A stretch of DNA of 8,928 nucleotides from Candidatus Thiodiazotropha sp. (ex Gloverina cf. vestifex) (lineage in GTDB: Bacteria; Pseudomonadota; Gammaproteobacteria; Chromatiales; Chromatiaceae). The DNA lies in the NCBI GenBank assembly GCA_025656435.1, contig JAHXHT010000081.1, positions 1-8,928 of the forward strand, given 5' to 3'. Under the pieces are notes generated by a model. That model was given only the letters and a program-made list of their open reading frames with translations, did no database searches and was not told where the DNA came from. This document shows, in pieces, positions 1 through 7,058 of this stretch; the first letter of the stretch is position 1, and every line of letters starts with the position of its first letter. A program made the translations under genes and the position numbers.

Positions 1-149
1 GACTCCCGCAAATGACTCTACGGCGTTTCGGATGCGCTCTCTGTATGCCCTACATCGTTCCCTAACAGTCACAATTACGGCCATACAACCACGCCTACGC
101 CTATCGGGGACTAATCGCCTCGGCTTTCAGCCTTCCATGGCGATCAGCG
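1..149. other. Unidentified segment interrupting fliI
   Basis: FliI similarity stops at about position 150, and this stretch does not continue it in any minus-strand frame; all frames there either hit stops or give peptides with no FliI motif. It contains an imperfect inverted repeat at 114-144: outer arms ATCGCC/GGCGAT and an inner hairpin GGCT-TTC-AGCC, so a folded structure sits about 5 bases from the junction. One plus-strand frame is open from base 2 to a TGA at 152-154 (about 50 codons, peptide ending PSMAISD); I do not recognise it. A subterminal hairpin beside a junction fits the end of a transposon-like or repeat element, but no transposase, intron core or target-site duplication is visible. 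A rearrangement or assembly chimera would look the same. Confidence 0.5.
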
Positions 150-581
150 ATTGAAACTCTTACCGGTCAGCGGCCGATGTTCATCGCTGTGAATCGCCCC
201 CAACCCGTCCAACGGTAGACCAGCACCATCAATCACACGGCCCAGTAAATGATCTCCCACCACGGCCTCGCAGACACGCCCCGTAGGAATCACGCGGGCA
301 CCCTGCTCGAGACCGTGAATATCACCCGTGGGCATCAGGTAGAGACTCTCTTCACCAAAGCCAACCACTTCCGCCTCGATGTGCGCACCATTGCTGCTGA
401 CCACATCACACTGACCACCGATGGCGGCGCGACAGCCAACCGATTCCAGTGTGAGGCCAACCATTCTGGTCAGTCGACCTTCAACCACCAAACCACGATC
501 GTCTCCCAGGCGGTCCTCGTAACGCTTGAGGCGCTCAGCCCAGAGTATTTGGCGGTCTTTACCCAGCAGTGGTCGAGACAC
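144..581 (-). pseudogene. fliI: Flagellar export ATPase FliI, N-terminal third only
   Basis: FliI is the cytoplasmic ATPase of the flagellar type III export apparatus and works with FliH and FliJ. The 145 residues show the N-terminal beta-barrel-like domain typical of the family: VVEGRLTRMVGLTLE (32-46), EAEVVGFGEESLYLMPTG (69-86) and LLGRVIDGAGLPLDG (112-126). Similarity runs to GKSFN (140-144), where homologues continue NPL.R.PI; here the frame reads one Arg codon and stops (TGA, 144-146). The Walker A and B motifs and the C-terminal domain, about 300 residues, are missing, so no ATPase could be made from this piece. The start is GTG at 581, immediately after the fliH TAG stop, with a purine-rich GAGGG in the fliH 3' end as ribosome binding site. 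The cause may be insertion, rearrangement or an assembly junction. Identity is near certain; pseudogene status depends on the junction being real. Confidence 0.88.
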
Positions 582-1260
582 CTAAGCACCCTCCTCGTCG
601 TCAACGGCCCTGGCGCCAGCCAATAGGGGCGCGATAAGACTCGCCAATCGTGAATCAAGGGTTGCATCAATCTGTGAAGTATCTGTCACCACCTTGCAAC
701 CCCCTCGATTGATTACCGGGTCTTCCACCAAACTCCAGCCTACCTCGGTATCGCCTAAAGCGTAGATCTCGCGAATCAACTCAGCATCTTCGGGATGCAC
801 CATCAGGCGTACATTGCGGGAATTGACCGGAAGAATGGAGAGTGCTTCTCTGACGACACCCACAATCAGGTTTGGATCACTCTTCACCTCACGACGGACT
901 AGCTGGCGTACGATGGCGATCACCAGAGAAAGCAGTTCACGTTCAATCTGATCATCAAGCTCCCTCAGAGGGCGTTCGAAAGCGGTCTGCAGGCGCTCAA
1001 AGACTGGTAAAGCGCTGAACTTCCTGATCGGCTTGCGCTAATCCCTCCTTGTGACCGAACTCAAATCCCTCCTGCTTACCTTTTTCATAGCCCTCTTCGT
1101 AGGCCTGCTTTTGAATTTGTTCCAACGCGGCTGCAGTCGGTGGTGCAGCAGGCGGATGAATCACCCGTTGGCCGCTGACCTTTTCTCCATGAACATCGGG
1201 CGGCAACCACTGCCTGACTTCATCTCTGTCATCATCGGCAGATGAGTTAGACGAACTCAT
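582..1260 (-). pseudogene. fliH: FliI regulator FliH, split by a frameshift
   Basis: FliH holds FliI at the export gate and the C-ring. The reading frame starts at ATG 1260 (protein MSSSNSSADDD...), with a good GGGAGG ribosome binding site at 1269-1274. It contains the FliH glycine repeat GYEKGKQEGFEFGHKEG (57-73; G-x3-G repeated), then QADQEVQRF (76-84), and stops at TGA 997-999. The rest of FliH lies in another minus frame, picked up at ALPVFERLQTAFERPL (from about 1013) and running through IAIVRQLVRREVKSDP and the C-terminal NRGGCKVVTDTSQIDATLDSR to TAG 582-584. The switch is at about 1009-1017 (CAGCGCTTTACC on the minus strand) and needs a net loss of 2 (mod 3) bases or a gain of 1. The gene overlaps the fliG end by 14 nt and abuts fliI. 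It may be a real mutation or a sequence error; no slippery heptamer suggests programmed frameshifting. Confidence 0.85.
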
Positions 1261-2296
1261 CACCACCACCTCCCAGCATGATTTCACCCGCATCCGCCAG
1301 ACGGCGTGCCACCACCAGGATCTCTTTCTGTGAGGATTCCACATCACTCAGTTTGGCAGGAGCGGCGGCTTCCAGGTCATCTTTCAGCATCTCGGCTGCA
1401 CGCTTGGACATGTTCTTGAAGATCTTATCTTTGAGCGCTTCGTCAGCACCACGCAGTGCCAGCAGTAGCTGTTCGGTACTGACTTCGCGCAACAGTGCTT
1501 GAATACCCCGATCATCAACATCAATCAGGTTCTCGAAGACAAACATATTGTCTTGCAGTTCCTGCCCAAGATCGGAGTCTGTCTCAATGATCTCTTCCAT
1601 CAGCTTGTTCTCGACAGCGCCGTCGAGCATGTTGAGAATCTCAGCCGCAGTCTTAACGCCGCCAAGACTGGAAGATTTCACATTGGTGGCGCCGGAGAAC
1701 TGCTTATCCAGAATCTCATCCAATTCCTGAAGTGCAGCGGGCTGAATACCATCGAGTGTAGCAATTCTCATAATCACATCAGTGCGTACACGCTCGGGAA
1801 ACTGGCTAACCACCTGAGCCGCCTGATCGCTCTCCAGGAAGGAAAGCACGATAGCGATAATCTGTGGATGCTCCAACCGGATCAGTTCTGCAATCGCACG
1901 CGGATCCATCCATTTGAGCTGTTCAAGACCCTTGCTGTTGCGTCCCAACAGAATACGATCGATGACCCCGCCCGCTTTGTCTTCGCCCAGCGCATTGGTC
2001 AACATGTTCCTGATGTACTCATCGGAACCCAGTCCCAGCGCGGTCTGTTTCTCCAGGGTGGAGACGAACTGATGCATCACCGACTCCATCTGGTCGGTGG
2101 TGACATCGGTCAGACCGGCCATCGCCAAGCCGACATCCTGGACCTCTTTCGGACCCATGTGACGAAGCAGTTCTGCGGCGTCCTTCTCTCCCAGGGCCAG
2201 CAGCAGGATAGCAGCGCGGTGAACGCCCCCAATCCTGGTTACCGTATTAGCTACGGCTGGTGGCTGTGCGGTTTGGGCTTGTTCAGTGTTTGCCAT
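1247..2296 (-). CDS. fliG: Flagellar motor switch protein FliG
   Basis: FliG forms the upper part of the cytoplasmic C-ring. It binds FliF through its N-terminal domain and meets the stator through its C-terminal torque helix. The 349 residues show all three domains: GGVHRAAILLLALGEKDAAELL (23-44), the middle-domain EHPQ motif (142-145) with PQIIAIVLSFL, the LGGVKTAAEILNML linker segment (211-224), and the C-terminal MFVFENLIDVDDRGIQALL (251-269) with charged torque residues and KNMSKRAAEMLKDDLE (294-309). Length is close to the usual 330-350. The ATG at 2296 lies inside fliF (14-nt overlap, suggesting translational coupling), and the 3' end overlaps fliH by 14 nt. The ribosome binding site is weak, consistent with coupling. 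The gene appears intact. Confidence 0.97.
   Translation of the reverse strand: MANTEQAQTAQPPAVANTVTRIGGVHRAAILLLALGEKDAAELLRHMGPKEVQDVGLAMAGLTDVTTDQMESVMHQFVSTLEKQTALGLGSDEYIRNMLTNALGEDKAGGVIDRILLGRNSKGLEQLKWMDPRAIAELIRLEHPQIIAIVLSFLESDQAAQVVSQFPERVRTDVIMRIATLDGIQPAALQELDEILDKQFSGATNVKSSSLGGVKTAAEILNMLDGAVENKLMEEIIETDSDLGQELQDNMFVFENLIDVDDRGIQALLREVSTEQLLLALRGADEALKDKIFKNMSKRAAEMLKDDLEAAAPAKLSDVESSQKEILVVARRLADAGEIMLGGGGDEFV
1269..1274 (-). promoter_or_regulatory. fliH ribosome binding site
   Basis: The minus strand reads GGGAGG here, followed 8 nt later by ATG 1260. It lies inside the end of fliG and decides the fliH start, since the same frame is open well upstream (to 1347) within fliG coding sequence, where no comparable site supports an earlier start. 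Confidence 0.7.
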
Positions 2297-3971
2297 CTTC
2301 TGAAATCCACTTTTTTACGACCTGAGCAACACGCTTCGGGTCATCTGAAATCATAGTACGCGCAGCATCCAGCGTCTTCTCATAACTGCGCGGCCCGGGT
2401 AAGTGAAGGGCATCGTCATCCATCTCCAATCCAGCCATCTCGCCACCACCGACGCCTTGAGCACCAGCCATGCCACCACTTGTTACACCGGGGGTAGCCG
2501 CTACCATGTTACCTGTCGTACGGGTGACTGAGGCCTGACTCACCAACCGGCTCATGGTCGATTTGAGTACAAAAAAGATTAATAATGCAGCGAGTAGCCA
2601 ACCACCACCCTGACGGACCCAGTCCCAGAACTTCGCCTGCTCCCAAAGCGGCACTTCCGGCAGTGGCTCTGGCTCAGCAGGAATAAAGAAGGATTCATTA
2701 ATCACCTGCACACTATCGCCACGTTGTAGATTATAGCCAATGGCATCCTTAACCAGGTTGGCAATACGCGTAATCTCCTCGGGTGTCCGCTCTACCGGTA
2801 TTGCCTGACCCTCCTCATTCGGCACATATCGGTCATTTACCAACACAGCAACAGAGAGTCGGCGCAGGCGGTTACTCGGCAGGCGGGTATGACTGATGGT
2901 CTTATCCACTTCATAATTTCGTATCGCCCGTTTACTGCTGTTGAGTGGAGTTCCACCGCCTTGGCCATTAATCCCACCGCCAGCCACTTCGGGAGCCGTT
3001 CCCGCAGCAGGCGGCTGATTGGAGAGCGCCCCCGGTACACCCTGGACTTCACTCAGCTGACTCTGCTGCTCATTAATCTGCTCCGAACGCAGTGCGTTGG
3101 CATCCGGGTTGAAATACTCCTGCGTCTGCTCTGTGATGGTGAAATCCACATCGGCCGTCACCTCGGCGCGAAGGTTTTCTCGGCCAACCAATGGCGCAAG
3201 AATATCTTCGACACGCTGTTTGAAGTGGGTCTCCAGTCCGCGGGTATAATCAAACTGGCTAGTGGTCAGCTCCATCTCCCTGGAGTCCTGCTTGGTGCTC
3301 AGCAGACGACCCCGCTGATCCACCACCGTGACGTTTGAGACCTCAAGCTCTGGAACGCTGGCGGCGACCAGATGGGTAATCGCCTCGACCTGACTTTTTT
3401 CAAGCGAGCGCCCGGCATAGAGCTTGACCACCACTGAGGCACTGGGAAATTTACGCTTGCGGACAAATACGGACTGCTTGGGTGTGGCCAAATGGACCCG
3501 TGCAGATTCCACATTGGCCATGGTCATGACTGAACGCGCCAATTCACCCTCGATGGCTCGCTGGTATCTTGCTGATTCAACCAGTCGACTGGTGGTGAAT
3601 CCCGTGTCCTCCTGCATCAGTTCGAAACCGACAGAGCCCGATTGCGGCAAACCCTGACCGGCAAGCTTCATCCGTGCCTCTTGCAGATCACCGCTTGGCA
3701 CCATGATAATTCCATTGGCCTGATCAATTTCATACTTGATACCCGCAGACTGCAGCGCCTGAGCGATCTCCATCGAGTCCTTTTGTGCCAAATTGCCGTA
3801 TAGCGGACTATAGCTCGGTGTCGAGGACCACCACACCACAACCACGCCTAAAGCCACGCTGGCGGCAATACCCACCATCACGGCAATCTGACGAACAATA
3901 GGATTATCTTGTATCCGGTTGGCCACCAGGAGGTCGCTACCGGTTTCTTGCGCTGTTGTTACAGTATCCAT
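2283..3971 (-). CDS. fliF: Flagellar MS-ring protein FliF
   Basis: FliF builds the MS ring in the inner membrane, the base on which rotor and export gate assemble. At 562 residues it has the usual length. Visible parts in order: cytoplasmic N-terminus; first membrane helix at about 28-48 (IAVMVGIAASVALGVVVVWW); periplasmic ring-building motifs with SPLYGNL (55-61), GSVGFELM (112-119), RAIEGELARSV (138-148), SARVHLA (156-162) and PSASVVVKLY (176-185); a Gly/Pro-rich loop at about 310-345; second membrane helix at about 455-470; and the C-terminal FliG-binding tail YEKTLDAARTMISDDPKRVAQVVKKW (530-555). Start ATG 3971 follows fliE by 23 nt. Its ribosome binding site is poor (AGTGAA only), so expression may rely on coupling. 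The gene appears intact. Confidence 0.97.
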   Translation of the reverse strand: MDTVTTAQETGSDLLVANRIQDNPIVRQIAVMVGIAASVALGVVVVWWSSTPSYSPLYGNLAQKDSMEIAQALQSAGIKYEIDQANGIIMVPSGDLQEARMKLAGQGLPQSGSVGFELMQEDTGFTTSRLVESARYQRAIEGELARSVMTMANVESARVHLATPKQSVFVRKRKFPSASVVVKLYAGRSLEKSQVEAITHLVAASVPELEVSNVTVVDQRGRLLSTKQDSREMELTTSQFDYTRGLETHFKQRVEDILAPLVGRENLRAEVTADVDFTITEQTQEYFNPDANALRSEQINEQQSQLSEVQGVPGALSNQPPAAGTAPEVAGGGINGQGGGTPLNSSKRAIRNYEVDKTISHTRLPSNRLRRLSVAVLVNDRYVPNEEGQAIPVERTPEEITRIANLVKDAIGYNLQRGDSVQVINESFFIPAEPEPLPEVPLWEQAKFWDWVRQGGGWLLAALLIFFVLKSTMSRLVSQASVTRTTGNMVAATPGVTSGGMAGAQGVGGGEMAGLEMDDDALHLPGPRSYEKTLDAARTMISDDPKRVAQVVKKWISEDGKH

Positions 3972-3994
3972 TATTTCACTTTATAATCAGTATG

Positions 3995-4315
3995 TTAGAT
4001 AGGCATGTTCATAACATCTTTATACGCTTCAATCAGCTTATTGCGTACCTGAACCATGGCTTCAAAGGATAGGCTCGACTTCTGAGCAGCCACCATGACC
4101 TGCGCCAGATCCATATCCCCTTCACCCTTTTCGAACGAAGCCCGCATGGCGCTGGCCTCTTGCTGGATGTCATTCACTTTATCGATCGATTGCTTCAACA
4201 GCGCACCGAAATCTGCACCTCCACTACCCGGCATCTCTTCGGTCTGACTCGTAGCCTTGGTGGACATTACCCGCATCTGCGCCAAGACTTGATCAATATT
4301 CACATTGGTATTCAT
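3995..4315 (-). CDS. fliE: Flagellar hook-basal body protein FliE
   Basis: FliE is the small exported protein joining the MS ring to the proximal rod. The 106 residues match the family length, with a variable N-terminus, FGALLKQSIDKVNDIQQEA (36-54), and the diagnostic C-terminal half GDMDLAQVMVAAQKSSLSFEAMVQVRNKLIEAYKDVMNMPI, which forms the rod-type helices. There is no cleavable signal peptide, as expected for a type III export substrate. ATG 4315 is preceded by a modest AGAGA. It is the first gene of the fliEFGHI operon, under the sigma-54 promoter at 4355-4370. The gene appears intact. Confidence 0.95.
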   Translation of the reverse strand: MNTNVNIDQVLAQMRVMSTKATSQTEEMPGSGGADFGALLKQSIDKVNDIQQEASAMRASFEKGEGDMDLAQVMVAAQKSSLSFEAMVQVRNKLIEAYKDVMNMPI

Positions 4316-4354
4316 TTGCTTATCTCTGACTCTTTTTTCCGTTATTCACTACTA

Positions 4355-4370
4355 CGCAGAATCCGTACCA
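4355..4370 (-). promoter_or_regulatory. Sigma-54 promoter of the fliE operon
   Basis: The minus strand reads TGGTACGGATTCTGCG. Against the sigma-54 consensus TGGCACG-N4-TTGCW it keeps the invariant GG (-24) and GC (-12) with exactly 10 bases between, plus ACG and TGC. It sits 7 nt beyond the fleR stop codon. It predicts a transcript start near 4344 and a leader of about 29 nt before fliE. In Pseudomonas the fliE operon is RpoN- and FleQ-dependent, which fits. Confidence 0.82.
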
Positions 4371-4377
4371 TTTCGTC

Positions 4378-5724
4378 TCATCTGGGAATCGCCACGCCGG
4401 CATCGCGCATACGAGCGATCTTGTAGCGCAAGGTGCGTTGACTGATACCCAGTTTTTCCGCTGCCATTTTGCGGCTACCGCTACCCTCTTCCAGCGCATC
4501 CAGGATCATCTGCTCTTCGACTGAACGCAGGTCTTCAGGCAGGCGTCTGCCACTCGATGAGACCGGTTTCTCTTCGTGTGACTGTGGCGAAGGGGATGAC
4601 GGCTCTTCGAAGCAGAGATCCTGTGCCTGAATCTGATGATTTTCGTGCAGAATCATCGCTCGCTGCATGAGGTTGTCGAGCTCTCGGATGTTGCCAGGCC
4701 AGGGATGACTCAGCAGATGCTGCTTCGCGTCATTGCTCAATTCAGGTAACGCCTGTCCAGGTCGTAGATTCTTCTTCAGCAGATAACGGGCCAGGGGCAG
4801 AATGTCACGCTGACGCTCGCGCAATGGAGGCAGGGTCAGCGGGAAGACATTGAGACGATAGTAAAGATCTTCACGAAAACGTCCCGCCGAAACCTCTTCC
4901 CGCAGTTTACGGTTGGTGGTGGCCAGCACACGCACATCCAGTTCGATCAGCTTGCGGCCACCGAGCCGTTCCAGCTCACGCTCTTGCAGTACACGCAGCA
5001 GTTTGGCCTGCAGGGCCAGACTCATCTCGGAGATCTCATCCAGCAGCAAGGTACCGCCCTGGGCCTGTTCAAATTTACCCGGTGCAGACTGATAGGCGCC
5101 GGTAAAAGCACCCTTCTCATAACCGAAGAGTACCGCCTCCAACATATTCTCCGGAATAGCGGCACAGTTGATGGCAATAAAGGGGCCGTCCACCCGAGGC
5201 GAGCGTTGGTGAATGTAGCGGGCGAAGACCTCTTTGCCGGTGCCGCTCTCACCGTTCAGCAATACCGTGGCTTCGCTCAGTGCCACACGACGGGCTAGCT
5301 CCAGCACTTCTCGGCTGCGCAGATCTTCCACCACAGGCCCTTCTATTGGCTCATCATTGATAGGCCTGACCAGTCCGGCCACTTTGCTGACCAGCACTTC
5401 CGCTTCGAAAGGCTTGACCAGGTAGTCGACTGCACCATCATGCATCGCCGCTACTGCCTGTTCGATACTGCCATAGGCGGTCATCAGCAATACGGGTAGA
5501 TCAGGATGGGTCGTTTTGATCTGACGCAACAGAGCATGACCATCCATCGGCCGCATCTGTACATCACTGACTACCATGCCGACCGGTTCCTGCTGCAGGA
5601 TCTCGAACGCGGCACTTCCTTCCTCGGTGGCCTTTACTGGATATCCAGCCAGTTCCAGGGTTTCGCTCAGGGCTTCCCGCAAGGCCGGGTCGTCCTCAAC
5701 AATCAGAACTGTCGCCAGACTCGT
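4378..5724 (-). CDS. fleR: Sigma-54 response regulator FleR (start codon ACG or altered)
   Basis: FleR is the response regulator paired with FleS and activates later flagellar operons with sigma-54. Counting from 5724 there are 448 residues: a receiver domain with acidic pair Asp11/Asp12, phospho-acceptor Asp54 (VVSD), Thr82 and Lys104; an AAA+ domain with Walker A GESGTGKE (158-165), the sigma-54 contact loop GAFTGA (205-210) and Walker B GGTLLLDE (223-230); and a C-terminal Fis-type helix-turn-helix (KMAAEKLGISQRTLRYKI). The start is odd. The receiver begins SLATVLIVEDDPALREAL, but after the in-frame TGA at 5743-5745 there is no ATG, GTG or TTG until TTG 5682, which would delete the first strand and both acidic residues. 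A GAGGAG site lies 6 nt before ACG 5724, where ATG would be expected. The gene overlaps fleS by 22 nt. Identity is secure; the start is uncertain. Confidence 0.9.
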   Translation of the reverse strand, partial: TSLATVLIVEDDPALREALSETLELAGYPVKATEEGSAAFEILQQEPVGMVVSDVQMRPMDGHALLRQIKTTHPDLPVLLMTAYGSIEQAVAAMHDGAVDYLVKPFEAEVLVSKVAGLVRPINDEPIEGPVVEDLRSREVLELARRVALSEATVLLNGESGTGKEVFARYIHQRSPRVDGPFIAINCAAIPENMLEAVLFGYEKGAFTGAYQSAPGKFEQAQGGTLLLDEISEMSLALQAKLLRVLQERELERLGGRKLIELDVRVLATTNRKLREEVSAGRFREDLYYRLNVFPLTLPPLRERQRDILPLARYLLKKNLRPGQALPELSNDAKQHLLSHPWPGNIRELDNLMQRAMILHENHQIQAQDLCFEEPSSPSPQSHEEKPVSSSGRRLPEDLRSVEEQMILDALEEGSGSRKMAAEKLGISQRTLRYKIARMRDAGVAIPR

Positions 5725-6943
5725 GAAAGACTCCTCGTTTTTTCAAATGGCATTTTTCTTTGTTGCATCATGACAGACGCCTCTGAAATTACCTGTACAG
5801 GCTTCATCGCAAGGGGAAATCGAATACGGAATGCGGCACCACCCGTCAGAGCCTGCTCTGCATGAATCTCACCGCCATGGCTAAGTACCAGATTCTGTAC
5901 CACGGCTAAACCGAGTCCTGTGCCGCCGCTTCTGGTGGTGAAAAAAGGATCAAAAACTTGTTGTTGCAGGTCCTTGGAGATACCCGTGCCGTTGTCGATG
6001 AACTCGATCTCAATCTCACTAGTAACCCGTATGGTGATGCTAATCTCACTGGCCTGGTGCTGAATGGCGTTCTCCAGCAAATTGCCAAACATGCCATGCA
6101 GGGCATCTCTGCGACCAATCATGCGTGCTTCACCCGCACTCTTGTCATCCAGCTTCAGAACGACATTAGGGGACCCCAGCGTCTGCCGTGTAAGGGCGAT
6201 AAAAGCTTTAAGCGTTTCACTCAGGCAGATGTTCGTCTCACCGGCTTCGTCGCCTCGAGCAAACATGAGAATGTCGTGAATTTGACGCTCCATGTGTTGC
6301 AGACGATCACGTAGTTTTTCAGTAAATTGTTTACGCTTTTGGGGATCTATTTTGTCAGTCGCAAGGTGGGAGGTGTAGAGCAAAGAGGTACTCAGAGGTG
6401 TACGCATCTGGTGCGCCAGTTGGGCCGACATTTCACCCATGGCGGTAAGCCGTTCACGTCGATTCAAGCGCTCTTGTAAACGACGGGTTTCGGTGACGTC
6501 CAACATCACAAGGATACGTCCGGGTGTCTGTTCCAGTTCACTGGATGTGAGAGTTAATAGCTGCCCGCTCTTGAGCTTCAGTTCGTTGCCGTCAATACCA
6601 TCGCTAAGCGCAACTTCACTTAAGAGATCAGACCAGAAGCGTTTAAACAACAGAGATCCCAGCAGGCGTTCAGCTGCCGGATTGTACTCTCTGATACGCT
6701 CTTCTCCATCAAGCACAATGACTGCTGCTGGCAGAGTCTCCAACAACCGTTCCAGTCTGTCGGCCAGACGCTCTTTCTCAGCCAGCTGCACCATCCGCTC
6801 GCTGCGTGCCGCTGCCAACTCCTGACTGAGTTCCACTGCAGTTGACGGTAGGAGCCCGTTAGCTCCTCAGACAGCTGATTGAACAGCATGAATGCCGATT
6901 CAAGCGCATGTTGCTTGTCTGAAAGCGAGGGTTTTGGTGACAC
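5703..6943 (-). pseudogene. fleS: Sensor histidine kinase FleS, frameshifted near its start
   Basis: FleS is the histidine kinase that phosphorylates FleR; the family is cytoplasmic with a PAS sensor, and no membrane helix is seen here. Translation starts at GTG 6943 with AGAGG at 6953-6957, giving the family N-terminus ALESAFMLFNQLSEELTGSY and RQLQ (13-36). The frame then fails, and the remainder is in another frame from 6836 (VELSQELAAARSERM...). That part holds the PAS domain (LETLPAAVIVLDGEERIREYNPAAE), H-box MSAQLAHQMRTPLST with its His, N-box NLLENAIQHQ, G1 DNGTGISKD, F-box FDPFFTT and G2 TGLGLAVV, and stops at TGA 5703-5705. The shift lies at CTGCAGTGG (about 6832-6841) and is a net loss of 1 (mod 3) base. 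From memory of Pseudomonas FleS about three residues are also missing, so a 10-nt deletion is possible. Internal GTG 6836 could start a kinase lacking only the N-terminal 36 residues. Confidence 0.85.
5731..5736 (-). promoter_or_regulatory. fleR ribosome binding site
   Basis: The minus strand reads GAGGAG, 6 nt upstream of ACG 5724 and inside the end of fleS. It is well placed for a start at 5724 and less so for CTG 5718 (12 nt). It supports the view that translation naturally begins at the ACG position, by rare initiation or because an ATG was altered. Confidence 0.6.
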
Positions 6944-6989
6944 GTCTTGCGACCTCTGTTGTCTTTAGTCATTTAACACAATAGACAAC

Positions 6990-7005
6990 AGCAATTAGCA
7001 TGCCG
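6990..7005 (-). promoter_or_regulatory. Sigma-54 promoter of fleSR
   Basis: The minus strand reads CGGCATGCTAATTGCT. The invariant GG and GC are exactly 10 bases apart, with GGCA and TTGC intact; only two informative positions differ from TGGCACG-N4-TTGCW. The predicted transcript start is near 6979, giving a leader of about 35 nt before the fleS GTG at 6943. FleQ activates fleSR through sigma-54 in Pseudomonas, which fits. Confidence 0.82.
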
Positions 7006-7030
7006 AATTTATATTTATAATATTTTCAAT

Positions 7031-7049
7031 AAGTTACAGAACGTAACTT
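7031..7049. repeat. Inverted repeat between fleQ and the fleS promoter
   Basis: Perfect 7-bp arms AAGTTAC and GTAACTT flank a 5-base spacer. There is no T-tract after it on either strand, so it is a poor intrinsic terminator. It is centred about 60 bp upstream of the predicted fleS transcript start and is separated from the -24 box by an A/T-rich stretch (7006-7030). The position suits an activator site that loops to a sigma-54 promoter, but it does not match a FleQ site that I can confirm. Confidence 0.45.
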
Positions 7050-7058
7050 AGAAGAACG

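Noticed and set aside
1..149. Group I or group II intron in fliI
   Set aside because: No GUGYG-type 5' end, no intron core motif and no 3' end can be seen in the available 149 bases, so I cannot support this.
1051..1245. Plus-strand frame encoding a hydrophobic, membrane-like 64-residue peptide
   Set aside because: It is the complement of the Glu/Lys/Gly-rich repeat of fliH, which automatically reads as Leu/Phe-rich on the other strand.
997..1347. fliH start at 1347 instead of 1260
   Set aside because: The extra 29 residues lie inside fliG, do not resemble FliH, and lack a good ribosome binding site; ATG 1260 has GGGAGG.
1499..2356. Long plus-strand open frame of 285 codons opposite fliG
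   Set aside because: It lies antisense to a conserved, intact fliG (running slightly into fliF), has no recognisable motif, and is explained by the codon pattern of the real gene.
5703..6836. fleS as a complete gene starting at GTG 6836
   Set aside because: The family N-terminus is present upstream in another frame with its own ribosome binding site and sigma-54 promoter, so 6836 is at best a rescue start.
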